Shown: piece by piece, positions 12,041-26,200 of the stretch | Numbering within the stretch: the stretch's first letter is position 1 | How the letters are laid out: every line of letters starts with the position of its first letter | NCBI RefSeq assembly: GCF_910591885.1 | Contig: NC_063279.1 | Location: forward strand, 9,548,001-9,612,000 | Source of the DNA: Bombus terrestris | Taxonomy: Eukaryota; Arthropoda; Insecta; Hymenoptera; Apidae | Direction of reading: 5' to 3' | DNA length: 64,000 nucleotides | Notes under the pieces: generated by a model | What the model was told of the DNA's origin: nothing | Database searches by the model: none | What the model saw: only the letters and a program-made list of their open reading frames with translations | Program-made: the position numbers and the translations under genes

Positions 12041-13024
12041 TACATGTATATTTGTAATTTTTGTACTTTTTGATATTTTTATAAAGATATTTCACAAACT
12101 AATGGTTTTTTCGGTATCATTGGTTCAATGAATTTCTTTATATGAAATAACGAGTTCGGTTAGCCAGTACGTTAAAAGACATGGATCTAATCTTTGTGTT
12201 TCGTCGTGACGAAATTACGTTGCTCTTGAAATTGCTTCATTTCTGTCTGAGATATTTCCTGGTATAATTAATAGTTTCGACGATGTTTTAGATTCTAGTC
12301 AATTAGGTTCTGGTACAATTTACACCATTCACCATGCACACGCATTAAAGTTATTGACCTTTAAGATAAATACCTTACCTTATCGGTTGTTTTCTATCAG
12401 AATGGGCTGATAGCGGCACCAGTGTGAACGCAGCATAACAGACACAGCAGAGAAGGGGCTGATTGGAGATTTTACGCGGTTAGGTCGGGCGTTTAAGGAT
12501 CGCGAAGCGGAAATCGATGGCGTGTCGATTGTAACCAGTGGACTAACGCGTATTTATTGTAATTGAACGCGATTTGACCCACTCACGGAGAACGCTTACA
12601 CGCACGGCACAATGCGACCAGATAATTAAAGACTGATAAATGCGAACGGCGATAATATCGTTGCGCTGGTGAAATGCCTCGGTGAATCGTGGAACCAGTG
12701 CGGTTTTTACGGATTAATGATGAATTTAACACGCTAACCCTTCTCTCTGCTCATGTTGTTTCACGCCTCTCGTTTGTGGTGGCTTGTGTACGGATGATGG
12801 CTTGTGATAGGGGAGAGTGAAAATGAACTCTTGAAAGCCGGAGTTTGGGAAAGATTCCGTAGAAGGGTGGTCGCTCGTAATCGAAATAGGATCAGTTAGC
12901 GATGCGAATGATTGGCTAGGGATTTAGTTTGGAACAGGGATGCGATAGTCTTGAAATTAGGCAAGTTTTAGGCAACTGCTTTTTCCTTTGGAACAAAGAG
13001 TAAGTTTAGAACAAAGTTACGTTT
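12041..13024. other. Non-coding stretch, no recognised gene
   Basis: No open frame of note on either strand. The patch 12400-12720 is GC-richer but has no splice-bordered open frame that I trust. Confidence 0.6.
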
Positions 13025-13029
13025 GTGGA

Positions 13030-13315
13030 TGTTGAGGTTATTAGATGTATGAACAGAGAAACGCATGGATAAATTGTAAAGTAGAAAATATGTTTTAATA
13101 CAGAAGTGTAAGTACAAGTAGGAATGTAATTTGAGCTGATCCAGATCCGCACGCTACCAGTGTTACCCTATAACTGAAAACTCTGAAGCCTGTCAATTGT
13201 CTATGGTCTGCCTTTGACACAGTCCATTGTCTATACACTGTCGATGGCTTCGGTGCTTGAGAAAACTAAAAAAACCAGATGTACAGTTTTCTTAGAAGTG
13301 GTGACAACTTCAACA
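13030..13315 (+). mobile_element. Solo LTR, copy 1
   Basis: The 286-bp unit begins TGTTGAGGTT and ends AACTTCAACA, so its ends form a 10-bp imperfect inverted repeat with canonical TG..CA borders. It is flanked by an exact 5-bp direct repeat, GTGGA (13025-13029 and 13316-13320). A second copy of the same length lies at 38481-38766, in the same orientation and about 92% identical by hand count, with a different flanking duplication. TG..CA ends plus a 5-bp duplication are the hallmarks of an LTR-retrotransposon LTR. With no second LTR or internal coding region adjacent, this is a solo LTR left by recombination. A 5-bp duplication does not separate Gypsy, Copia and Bel-Pao families. Confidence 0.85.
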
Positions 13316-13320
13316 GTGGA

Positions 13321-16300
13321 ATTAGCTGCAATTAATGCGAAATATCCTTGGAATTAATTTACGTTTGTGGAATTGTGTCTGATTTATTTCTGGTAATACC
13401 ACTGTATGGTTCTAAATGTTCCTTACGACTGATCAAATTGTTTAAATTTGATAACTTGTTTTCTGCTAACATTCAGGGGCGACAACCAGGATTGAGATCT
13501 CAGAATCGCTGATCTAGTATCGCATAAATGTAAAAACATGCTAAAAGCGTGCCGAATACGACAAATTACCACTAACATCGCACGAGAATAAACTACTACA
13601 AAACATTAAGCTATTTAATCAGCTCTGGAATGTAGCGAGGAAGCTGGGATATTGAGAATGCAAACGAAACGTGGCTTTTAAAAACAAGCCAGGAATTACA
13701 TAAAAACCACAAAACGCCTATTCAGCCATAACCCGAGGCGTATTACCGTTAATACCACATTTAAACCAACCATCGGCCGCCCAACGTACATGCAGTGCAC
13801 AAACGATACTAATAATTCAACAACAGCTCATTAAAGAGAGAGACTGCGGCTGAAATATCGAGGAAAAAATCGATCGACCACGTCTGGACGTATCATTACG
13901 CATGATAACGTTCTCTCCTTTTCCTCGCTTTTTATTCTTCTCTCTTCAACCCCCTCTCCTTTTTTTCTTGTTTTTTATTCAACTGGCCTTCAGGAACGGT
14001 CAAAGAGTCTCGAGGGTTGTGCAACACTGACGAAAGAAGATAAAATTTAAGGGGTGCGCAGCGAGCCGAAGAGCTTGACGGATAAAGGGGTTAATCGAAG
14101 GTCGTTAACTTTCCACCAGAGGAAATATTCATTAATCCTGGAACACGAAGCTTTCACGAGGTTTACGAGTGTACGAACAAATTACCGACAAACTACCGGG
14201 ATGCGCATTGTGTTATTTAAAACGCCATTCGCTATCGCTAATTCCGCAGCCAGGCTCGCTCGCAATTGAATAAGGGAGATATCCACCGATCCTGGTTTTA
14301 AATAAATGATTGAAAAATCAGTTTATCGGTAGCGGTTCTTCAAGCAATACAGATAAAATTATTGAATTATACGGCCGCTATTAACAAATGGAAAAATTGG
14401 TAAGTTTTACGTTATCGATTAATTCAGAGAGAAATACATTTGGTTTTGGTAAAACAACATCTAACTTTGATGCATTACGCATACTTGGCGAAATATTTTA
14501 ACGACACGTATTAAGTTGCCTGCCGTGACAGAAACCTATTGAAACTCGTAGCAGAGTTTGTTTAAAGTATATATCGCAAAGACTTTTGCAAATACGTAAT
14601 ATTAATAATAAGCCAACGTAGGATTAGCTCCTTTACATTATTAGCTGGAAACCTTTAAAACAAGAAAATTCTTAGAGACGATTAACGTTTTATCGCGCCG
14701 ATGTAACAAACTTCCTTTCCTATTCTCCTTTTCATTAATTTATGATCGTTTAAATAGCCTGACTAAAGGACCGTTTAACTAGAATCTTGATTAAACACGA
14801 ACCTTGAAGCGTTCGAGGCTAAACCCTGGCTTCGTTCAATTATCAGCCATTAAACTGGATCGAAAAAAACAGTCGTCGACCTATTTAATCCTTTGGAATA
14901 TGTATACCTTTGAAACCAACGAAGCTTTTCCAGAAACCGATTAATTTTTTTATCAGAATAATAGGGAAAACGAAGAGGGGCGGGAAAAAACGAGAAGACT
15001 TTTTAAACGCGAAGATTTCGAAGAGTTCAAGGCTATGACACGTTGACGGTAATTTCCGGGGGCTGTCGCGGGGTGAGGGACGCTTTCCTCTGGAAATCTC
15101 GTTTAAACACTTTCATCAATTCACCGGCAGACTGGAAAAAGTTACACCGGTTCCCTTTCATGGTCGTAACAGCCCTCGAGAAATATTACGCCTCGATTTG
15201 GTTAACGCGATGTCTCGGTCGCTCCCGACTTTCAATTAACCAGCCTGTTTTCCCACTCTTTTCCTTTCTCGTTCGACGCTGTCTAGACTTCTCGACCGCC
15301 GATTCTCTCGTTTCTATTCGTGGTCGGTATTGATTCAATTTTGCACTTCAATTTTTGGAAAGTTCCATAGTACGATGATATTCAAACGAAATCACGAAAT
15401 CATAATACGAAATCGACGTGTCTCATCTGTCGCAGAAGAACAACATTGAGATTTAATATACTGTCAATTAGTTGCACGTGAAAACTATTTCTCCATTTGA
15501 CTTCCCAATTAAATATATGATTTTTGTTATCCTCTCAAACGTTCAACAGATGTTTGTAACGCTAATTATACAGACTGATACTTCTTTTTCACCACATAGT
15601 GTAGCGGCACATGTTGTTTTGGTTTGTTACGTTCAAAGGTAAACGAACTCCGGACAAAACATTATCGCCGTTATTTGTAATCGTCAACCGGAGTTACGTT
15701 TGAGCTTTTTGTAATACCACTGGTCGATACAAATAGAAGAACATGCTCTTTAGGGCAGTGATTATAGCGAGTGATACAGTCGAATAGCAAACACTATCTC
15801 TGTACCTGTATTTAAGGTGATTTTAATATACACAGACTATAGCAATTGTATCACTCGTGTATAAGAAACCACTTCAATAGAAAATAGAAAATTAACAACA
15901 ATGAATTTCTCATATTTCTCTCACGTCAGATCTTCGTATGTATTTGACGGAGGAATTTTCTTAGTTACTTAGTCATTTTAAATATATTGTGATAGTGATA
16001 ACTGTAAATAACGATACACTGATAAATGGTATTTAATTATGGAATTTACAGACGAATTATTTGTTATTCCTTCACCTCAGAGAATGCTTCAAATTTCAGT
16101 ATATAATTGAACGTATACCTATCACTTTGCTCCACTGGCTTGCTCGAATAGCGAAACAGACATAATTCAAGTAAACCAACGTATCAGAAACAACAGTTCG
16201 TCACACAAAAAGATCCAACGATCAATTGCTGTTTCCTTCAAAACGACGCAGGAAAAACGAAGAAAACAAACGGGAAGACCACCACAGTCGAACGCATCCC

Positions 16301-19300
16301 TAGCCGGAAACAATCCTTCCGGCGGGCCAACAACAGCAACAGGAATCAAACAACTTCCAACCGAAAGCACTCCAGCCACTCAAACTTCGTTACTAGCCGA
16401 AACTCCTCGAGCAGTCAGTCGTTCACGAAAAACCACGTCCGTGATAAACAAGATCGCGTAAAGTGCTCTGCGAAATTTCGCGACGCGCTACCAAATTGAA
16501 TACACCGTCTGCGAATTAATTACACCATGATAATTAGACAGAGACAATCAACGATGTACGCGAAACCGAGGCAAGAAAGATGAAGAAGAAAAATGAGCGA
16601 GGCCACGAGTAGATGATACGATATTCGAGGCAATTACAATACGTTTCAATCGATGCTATAGTAATCGCGAATTTCATACATTTTACAATAGATCGAAGTA
16701 TAGTGTACCATGATATTTCATTTTTCCAAAATGTTATATCCTAATTGCGCCGATATTATATGTCACTCGTTTATTAAAAATTTGTTAGTTCACGAAACGT
16801 GTCTTATTCCGATCGTAATTTTAAAAGCAAATCGCGGGTCATCGATGACCAGGATGGCAATAGTGAAACCTGCTGCGTTCCTCGATTTTCCATTCTTGCT
16901 CTCATTTCTACAAATAAGAAATTACGGTAACAATTCTCGCGTTACGTGACATACTTCTCGATATTGAAAAAGGAACAATGGTTTCAGAGTTGACCGAAAG
17001 AACGCAGCGAAATTGACCGAAAGAACGGGATAAGAGCGAAGTGGAGAATCGACATGCGAACAAAAAGAGATGAAAATAAGAGAAGAATGAAAAAGCCAGC
17101 CGATAATTCAGCGTCGAAGAGTTGCACGCGCCTCGTCCATCCTTTCCAACCTCCTCTCTCATCCCCTTTGTGTCGTGTTTTTGCCAAGCTTTTATCACCA
17201 CGCGTGTCCACGCGTGTTGTTCCCTTAATCGAGGCAACGAGCACGAGCTGAACAAAATTCGAAAGCCGGATAACTATGAATTACTCGGGCAAGAGTGCGC
17301 GGTGAGTTGATGTAACGGGACGTGACGCTATAATAACGCCATGAAAATAAATATAAAGCGCGAGAGAGAAGAAACAATTGAGAAAAAGCAGGAGACACGG
17401 GGACGTACAGGAGATAGAATTTGAAGAAGCGTGGACAGATTGTTGGATTCTCGTGCACGGGGGATTAAAACTGTCGAAAAAAGGGGACGAAAAAGGGTTG
17501 GATGGTTGTGTGTTAAAGGGGGGCTCGGAGATACCAACGTCCGGGAAACACAGAGAAAAATGATAACCAGGAAGGGAATGCAGATTTTTCGCTGATGTCT
17601 ATGCAACGTGGAAAATGATACGCGCGGGGAAAGGGGACAGGGGGAATTTAAACGACGCTATCCAGTTGCGTTTTCGTTACTGCGGATGCGATGCGACGTA
17701 TCGAGCGAACTCGCAGTTCTCTTTTCCTTTTTTCTTTTTTTTTTTTTGCGTTTCCGGTGGCAGCGGAGGCGAACTTTCTGCGTGCGATAACGCAAGCCAC
17801 GCTTTTAACGAATTCCGTGTTTCCGCGGCGAAATTCGCCTTGATGGAGCGTGCTGCTAGCTCCATTATTGCTTCTGCTAATGTCAGATTGTTGCGCGTGG
17901 CTCTGAAATGGTTTGTCTCGGATGGAAGAAATTAAACGTGGTTTACGGAGAAAGATCGTCGAGTTGTAAATGCGAGTCGATGAGAGAACGGTTCTTTCGT
18001 AGATCTCTCTGTTTTATGAATTTAATAATTACGAAAGAGTTGATTTGTTCGATAAGGAGCAGTGTAAACAGAGGATAGCCTAGAGGAAAAACAATTTGTT
18101 TTACAATTATCACTTCGCCTACACATTTCGCTGCGTGTAGAATGTATAAAACAATTCGCGTAATAATTTGTCTTTAACAAGCAGATTGGAAGATTTTCTG
18201 TTATTCAAGATGTGCTGACTATTTCAAATTATTATCGATTATATTATAATCAATAATAACTACATTAAAAAACGAAGGTACAGTGTATTATATTCTGAAA
18301 TTTGTACGGTTGTATTCTCAACTTGTATCCTTCCCTTTCCTCGTTCTATTGCCTTACAATCTTTCATATTGTTATTAACGGTAGAGACCAAAGTCCGGGT
18401 TGAGCGCAAATTAAATTAACATACCGAGGAAGTAGGAAAAGAAAGAGCGGCAGAGGCAGGTGGAAAGCAATTGGCTGAACGTTATAAAACAAATCATACA
18501 ACCGCATACCATACGAAATTAACGAACAGAATTAATTAACGAACTTTAATGTAGCTGCTTCAATTCGCTTCCCAGCAGGTTTTCGAGAACGTTTCACGCA
18601 AAAATTATACTTTCCTCTAATTAACCTTTTCAGATCTAAACTTTTGGTGGAAAAAAAATTAAACGCCTTTTGTCTGCACCAACTCGAAGATCTGCGCGCC
18701 ACTTAAAACGAGAAAATGAACAAAAGAAAGGAATAGAACAAATCTACAGAGACATTCTTTGCAGCGAAATGAACAGCGGAGCGATCACACCTGTGCCCCG
18801 CGTTTACGCGTTCTTCGTGCACGTTCAGAACGGATTCAAGCGTTTTGCAACGTCGGCCGAAATTATTTAATTGCAATTGCAGCTACGCACGTACACTCGC
18901 GTTACACACGTACCTGCCATTAATTAGGATTTAATTTCTATGTCAAACAGAGCAGGTCGATGGAACACGTCAAGCAAATTAACTCTGAATCAGCATTAGG
19001 AGACCTTTAGGGTGGTCAGCTTCGCTTGCATGCGTTTCACCTAGTTTTTGGTTAATAAAATACTCGATTTTGCTGTTAGCAGCTTGTTACGGTCATGTAA
19101 TAACTTATTAACAGCGATTTTTCTTGGAAATATTTGTATCCTGTATATTATTATATTGTAACTTTGCATTTTTTGTATATATTAATTCGTTGTGGTGAAT
19201 GTGTATATTCGCTTGCACGTGTTTCGCCTTGCTTTTAATAAATTACTTGATTTTTAATTTATTTTAATTAATAAACCACTCGATTTTATTGCTACAAGTT

Positions 19301-20149
19301 CATAAATAGTAATTTAATATCTGACGAGAGAAGACATTTCTTGGAAACATTAGGCTAAACAATTTTCTCACGGCGAACGTGCTTCTCGTTCGTTGTGGTT
19401 TTGCCAAGTCTGCTTTTTGTGCCGAATGGAGAATGGTATTGGACGTAATACACAGAATAATTTAACTTGATGTGTAATAAATAATAGAAAGGCGAGTAAC
19501 GAGATATCGGATTTTTAAAACGTCGTAAAAGGCTTTTTTAACTTGTGACGTTTTGCCGGATCGGCGTGGGATATTTGCAGGAGAAAAAGTATGGGACAAC
19601 CATGATTTCGACATGATATTATGCGAAGTTTAATTAAAACTTTCATAAAAATATTTGTATTGCAGCAACGTCAAACACAGACAACATATTGAACTTCAAA
19701 AGCGTGTCAAATTACAGGATAGAAATAAATTGATATTGAAAAGTGGAATAAGAACTTTGGAATAAGAACTTTGCATCTTTTGTAAGAAGTTTGGCCCAAT
19801 GGTCGGCAAAACAAACTTATTTCCGACTCAAGCAAGGATTACGCAACCATAATGGGTTAACGTAGTTTACGTGTCGAGTGGTTGGCGAAAGTTACGTCAT
19901 TTCTACGGATCGGAAACTTCCCCAACTACCTCTTCAACCCACGCCGGACTTCGCAATATCGATCTTATCTACGGAACCATACCGGTAGTCATTAGCATCT
20001 TGGATCATTAAGCTTGCACATATTTAATCTTCCTCCCGACGTTAGCCTCGCCATAACGTTAATCTCCCGACAACGTTAACTCCCCCTCCCTCCAAAGTTT
20101 ATCTCCTTTTTTATATTTTAATCCTGCTCCTGCTTCTTCACACCGCCAG
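13321..20149. other. Long non-coding stretch, no recognised gene
   Basis: No host exon was recognised. GC-richer patches at about 14050-14270, 15040-15330, 16200-16440, 17040-17300 and 17600-17930 carry frames on both strands, which is what compositional bias produces. Pyrimidine tracts occur at about 13915-13980 and 17720-17750. A pair of 8-bp palindromes at 17199-17216 is listed separately. Confidence 0.55.
17199..17216. promoter_or_regulatory. Paired CACGCGTG palindromes
   Basis: Two copies of the self-complementary octamer CACGCGTG at 17199-17206 and 17209-17216, spaced by 2 bp. Each holds the GCGTG core bound by bHLH-PAS factors of the AhR/Sim type. Binding is inference; no promoter was identified nearby. 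Confidence 0.2.
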
Positions 20150-20210
20150 GTCCGCGTGTTCAAGCACTGCTACAGGACCGGTTGCTTCCTTCCGGAAGAG
20201 AAGCTACAAG
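20150..20210 (+). other. Candidate short exon (61 bp)
   Basis: A pyrimidine-rich tract (about 20117-20145) ends in CCGCCAG, followed by 61 bp of GC-rich sequence and a GT (AAG/GTTTGC). Read from 20150, the frame gives 20 codons with mostly G or C in the third position, the residues including H-C-Y-R-T-G-C-F. All three plus-strand frames are open across it, so frame choice is not secure, and I do not recognise the peptide. The flanking DNA is AT-rich and non-coding. If real, it would be a small internal or alternative exon inside a very large intron. Confidence 0.27.
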
Positions 20211-23200
20211 GTTTGCGCGGATTAAGCTAAAATGCAACATGTAACAACGATAAATAAGCAAGAAACAAAATAAAATACCAACGAAACGGATAACAAATAT
20301 AACAAAACGCTGGTTCAAATTATCCCACCCCGACGTTTACTTCGCACCGCTGCTCCATCATCTTCTGAACAGTTTCGCAAATTCGAAAACAACATCAGCC
20401 TCGTAACGACATTTCCGAGTGTTCGTGCAAAAGTCAATTTTCACAAAGCGTCTCGCGAAAATAATAGCTTGGCCCCGGCTCCCTTCTCCGCCTATTGAAA
20501 TAGTAGAGAGGCTGAACGTACACGAACTCTTGGTGAAAGAGGGAGAAAGCAAGGGAGAAAGCTGCGACGCGTTCTCGCGATACGATTATCATCGCCTATC
20601 GTAGTTCGATCGGTGGTAGTTGCTGGGAGGATTCTCGGATTCCAGCAGGATCGCAGCCGCTTTTGAGAGGGAAAGGCGCATTGGATCGCGGAATAACAAA
20701 AGGATCGGATCGCACAGGGTTCTGTCTCGTCTGGAAAAATGGGAGAATAGGAAGAGAAAGGGTGAAGCGAGAACTGACAACGAGAACGAGGGAGAGGAGA
20801 AGAGCGTGGAGGGTCGAATCCAATATCGGTTGCCTCGAATTTGCCCGATTCTCTTTTCGCGCGCTGCGTGATCCACTTAAAGGTTCGACCTCTTATTTAT
20901 TTACGAGGCGCGCGAAATCGTCGAATCGATCCGCCAATCTGTCGCCCCTTTATTATTTATCTTTCTCCTTTTGCTCGCGATCCTTCCTGGCTACTTTCCT
21001 CCTCCTTCTCTTTTTTCCCTGCCTCTTGCCGCGAAATTTAATACTCGGATACGGAAGCAGCAAAAGGAGAAGGGGGCTGTGTTTGGTCTCCGGGAACGTT
21101 TCAGCCGGAAAAACGAGCGGAATTTCGTTTAAGAAATAAAGGAAGTACCGAAGATAGAAAGGCAAATACCGGCAGAAGGTATTATGCGGCATGATATTTT
21201 CTCTTGTTCTATGGATTCGTTTTGTCGCCAGCCGAGCGCCATTCGTCGTCGATATTAAAGAGAAGGATAAAAGTTCGTAAATGCTGCTAACGTTATCATT
21301 TGCTACAGATAAGGCCAAAAATGGTCACTAGTTACCAGATAGGGTGTTTGGAAATACCATTGGTCAGATGGTATTTTATTTGTTCGGCTATATCGAGTCG
21401 AGTAATAACGATAGAAGTTTCTCTAACGAGTGCCGAGTCTGTGAGATAAAGTCTCTTAAATTAGAAGGAGAATTTTCAGAGAAGAAATTGCGTGAACGTA
21501 TAACGGCCCTGTAATGTGTGAAATTAAAATGTCAGACGAATATTTGTGACAAATGATGGATAATTGATCTTACTGATTCGCGTTATACTTTAGGGGTGGT
21601 TCTGTGCGATAAGGCACAGAAACTGTTTTACGAATGATTGCGTATAATTGAGGAGCTCGAAGGAAAAGTGGATCAAGTGACAAGATTTTTAATTCGAGGA
21701 AACTGTGGGTAAAGTTGCAGTTTAATAGAAAAGCCTGTGTGCTTTCAAAGATTACAACGCATTAATATGCGTGCTCATGCGTCCTCGTCAACCCTTGCAA
21801 ATTCCTAGCAATATTCTCTAAACGTGCAAATACAGATTCTTATCGATTGCATTTATTTCGTTCTTTCTTCTTCTTTTTTAAATTGCGCTGGTATTATTTC
21901 TTCAGCCGCGATGTCAGCTATGTTTATTAATTTTATAGTTCAAAATATCTATAATTTGAATGAAAATTACGTGAAAATACGCGTGACATTTACAATATCG
22001 TAATTTATAATTAATTCGTAATATTAGAAAATTTCATATTTTTCCATTAAGCTTCGAAATAATTGCTTGCAGCGACGTTCAACGCGATCCAAGACGATGT
22101 GCAGGTTATTTGCTTTTCTTCTAATTAATCAAGCCTTTCGAAACATACCTGGGCTTGCAAAACAACACTTTGTCTAATTAAAACCTGATTCTACTTACGT
22201 CAGTCCATGAGTAACTAGCGACGAAGTTATAACTCGCAAGCTCGACTTGTTGTTTTCGCTTTTCGCGCTTCGTCCGTTTCGTAACGAGAGATTACAGTTT
22301 TCCCCATAAAATTTCAATTATAAGCGATTAAACGAAAAGAACGAGAAAGATTGCCCTATAGTTTGATCACTTTAATTACATTAAGCATATTATATATCAA
22401 ATGTAATTTTACGTATAATATAAATCACAATACTAATTTATTCTAAGTGTAAGCGGAAAATTTATTCCAAGATTATCAAAAAATTCCTACAGAAAATTTC
22501 AAATTTATTTTCAAATAGCCTAAATTATTTCTTCGTCAAATTGTTCAACTCTCAACTTTCGCTTTTAACAATCCACAATTTTATTAATTTAAGCTTGTGT
22601 ATCTCGAATATGATTCTAATTTATATCAAAAGTGAAATTTCTACTCCCAAATTATTGAATCATTCACAAATAAAAATTTCATGTTAATTAATTACTTAAA
22701 TTATGTATTTTTTTTATTCTACTGTTCCATTCATACTATATCGATCTGTCATCAGTTTCTATCTGCGGATATCCGATTTCACTTAATTGTGATGATCGAG
22801 GAAATTCATGTACAAGATGCGGGAACAAACGACACGGACGATATTCGAATCAATAACACGTCTCACCACAAAGCTGGTTCACCCTCTCAACTCATGATAG
22901 ATAGGGGGCGGGCGGATCCTATGTGCAGCAGTTAACCCAACTTCCCTAATCTTCAAACTAATTTTGAGCTTAATCCGTGACCACGAATATTCAGTTTACC
23001 TAGAATGGGTAATGTTCCGCATTTTCCAACAATATATTAAAATTGCGCCAACTCGTTCGAGATCAACGAGAAGTTTTATTTCCCTAGAAATTTGCACAAA
23101 AGAAACACCACAGTCGTGTTGCTAATCCAAGAAGAATTACTGTTTACTTTGCAATTTGTTAATTTTAGTATTTAACTTTTAGTAAATTTTTAATAAAATC

Positions 23201-26200
23201 TTTCCGAATGTTCTAAATTATTGGAACAGAATATGTTCAAAACGAGTTTCAAGAATTGAAAAAATATAATAAATGGCACATTTAATTAATATTCTATGTT
23301 CCCTCGAATAAATCTGTCTTCGAAAATGAAATATAATGTTTTCCATTTTTGTGCGCTACCATTCTCTCATTATTTTTAACGCACACGAGTTTTAAAACGT
23401 TTTACAATATTTTATGTCTGAAAGTAATTTGTCCGAAAGAACATAGAATATTAATTAAGCATTTCATTTTTAAATTTATATTCCTTTGACCAATTTTCGT
23501 TCATTTTTCTCTTGAAAGCGTCAGTTAAACATGTAAAACGGTTTCGCTAAACAACAAATTATGTGCTTTCCTTTAGTTTTAATCTAAGCTGTTTACTAAC
23601 TCTTCCTTCGTCTGCAAAGAGTGCATGATTCGAGTGTTTATTGCTTCAACCATTGATGTATCAAAGCTCTTTGAGCTCGTTAATTTTATAACTGTATCAC
23701 GAAAAGTAATTACACAACATTCACGCTGAATGTCGGGGAACCTGTATTTAATAGCGAAGACTGCTTAATTAACTACTATTTATCGTGATATGAGTTATAA
23801 AAACCTGGCTGAACTTTTCTAGTGCAGGAAAGCGTGTACCCGTTGATGTTATTAAAAAAACATTCATTTATTATTCAGAAGTGAACGTTGCACGATTTAA
23901 TTACGCTTTTGTAAAATTCTTAAATGGTTACGTATCTCCTGTTCAAAACCTCTTTAATGAAAATTGTTCGTGACATTTGGAATTAGACGAGGAAGTATAT
24001 ACAAGAGATACATATTCAGTTAAAATAATCTAAAACTGGCAAACAAGTTTCGTTGCTCCTTAGATCAATTTCAGTAACCTAATTGTCCATTACACGATTA
24101 TTCATTTCGTAGGAAACAGTGAAAACCTAAATCAAACCTACGATCTAATCTCACTTTTGACAAATTTTGAGTAACTTGTTGTTAAACATAAACTTTAAAC
24201 AATCGCAAGCAAAACCTTTGCTAACTTTAATTCGAATATTAAACAAAGTCGTAACAAGCTTTCTCATAAATGTTGATTTAAACGATTGAAGAAATTAAGG
24301 AACGAAAGACACAAGTTTTATGTTACAAGCATCTTCGAAAGATCCAATCTTGCCAAACAACATAAAAAACGACCGAAGTATCAGACGATCGACAAGAAGC
24401 AATTAGACCGGACCATTTGACAAACATCGGGGTAGAAGCATCGAGCAGAAGCCAGAAAGATATTTCGATCGACGTGTCGAGGATCGAAGATCAGCGCAAA
24501 CCCGAGCCACGCTATAATCAGCGTGGCGGCGGTATGAAAAGGGTCGGAAGGAAAGTTAGAGAACGGCCATTTAAATTTCGCAATTCGATTTTCCAGCGTA
24601 GTTCCGATCTTTTCGATCCGCTTTATTTTTTATCTCCTCGGACAGAGAGTCGCGCTGCGCTCATCTCCCATATCGCTTTATTCTATTTTATTTCCTTTTC
24701 TTTTCGCTGTCTGTTTTCCTGATATTTCTCGCGCGTTCGCGAATTCTCCATTTCGAATTCGGCGGGCAACAAGCCGATTTCAGGGACGCAACCAGCTACG
24801 GAAGGTGCAGTAACACGCGTCGAACCTGTCTCGAGTTTAAACGAGGACAATGCGGCTGCGTCGTGCGGAAATTGTCGTGGAAACTTTTCAGATCTTCTAG
24901 AGAGAACGGACGAGACAGATAAGCGCGCGTCAGCGTATCGGTGGCCCTTTTCGAGCGGAATGCAGGCGTTTCGGAGCGCAGTTTCACGCCTTGACGAGCC
25001 GGGCTTTCGAGGATTCTGCGAAATGCATTTTGTCCCCGGCATCTTCAACGTCTCTCGTGGTTCTTTACCCTGCGATATCTTTTTTACAAGCCCATCCGAA
25101 TGCTTCTCGTCCTTTTCCTCTTCCCTTCGCCCTTTCTTCTTCTTTTTAAATAAGCCACTGCATTCGAGCGTGGAAAAATTCGTCGAATATAACGTCGAGT
25201 ATATTCACTGCAGACTTGTGAAAAAATATTAGAAATTATTGCGCGAATTTTTACGTTGAATTCTAAATTATTTCGCTGAAACGAAGGGATCGAATCAGAC
25301 GGAAGTTTCCATTTTGTATTCTATTACGAAGCTTTCTATAAAATATCGAGTTGCTTGACAAGTTGGTTGAGTTTCAGAAAAATGTTAACACAACCAGCAG
25401 GATTGTTTACGCAAAACCTAAGTTTAAAGAATCGTGTACATGTAAAACAACATGGTCAATCGTTGTAATGCTTGTAACGATGAAATGTTATATTGCTTTG
25501 AATCCTATTTCTTGTAAATTAGTATGTCGGACTACATTAAGAAAATGTACATAATGTATATATATGTATAAGAATAAAATGGAACGAAAAAAAAATGTTC
25601 AATAAAGCTGTTTCATAAAAATAATTATTAATCGGAGACGATCTTTCTTAAATGCACTGTAGTAATCTTTTTTCCGACTTTTCTATCTTTCATCCTTTTC
25701 GACGTCTTAAAGCATACAGTTTGAAATACACAGAGGAGGTTGTGCAAATTATATCGATAAGAATGTTTTACTGACTTCATATCTTTTCCTGAGAATCATA
25801 GTGCATCTTGAAACATCTCGTGGGAGTAGGATTGGAGGGTAGCGAGCCTTTACTGCTTGAAATGTTCGCTTCGGAAGAAAAATTTATGTCCCGACAAATA
25901 GAGATCGACAAATTCTACAAAAGCCTCACTTTCCAGCAGAACATTGTTCCCTAATTTTCCACCGTTCAGCCGTTCATCCTCTTTTTCCTAAGGAATGATT
26001 TCTTATTCGAAAAGAAACGTGTTCATAAAATTCTACATTCTTTAACATTTTACGATAAAAATCACGTAACGGGAATTGCGTGAGTTACATATGCAAATAA
26101 AATATAGCAATCTTTATTCAATTCGTTTGATTGTTAAAAGTTCCTTGTTCCAGCGAAATAATTTGAAATTTTGTAGAAGAATTATTGCGAGAATTTCAAA

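Noticed and set aside
13035..13052. let-7-like word (TGAGGTTATTAGATGTAT)
   Set aside because: It lies inside the solo LTR, differs from let-7 in the seed region and has no opposing arm.
20663..21139. 158-codon plus-strand open frame
   Set aside because: Several other frames on both strands are open over the same GC-richer DNA; the peptide is R/S/F/L-rich with no motif, and the sequence lacks codon-like third-position structure that singles out one frame.
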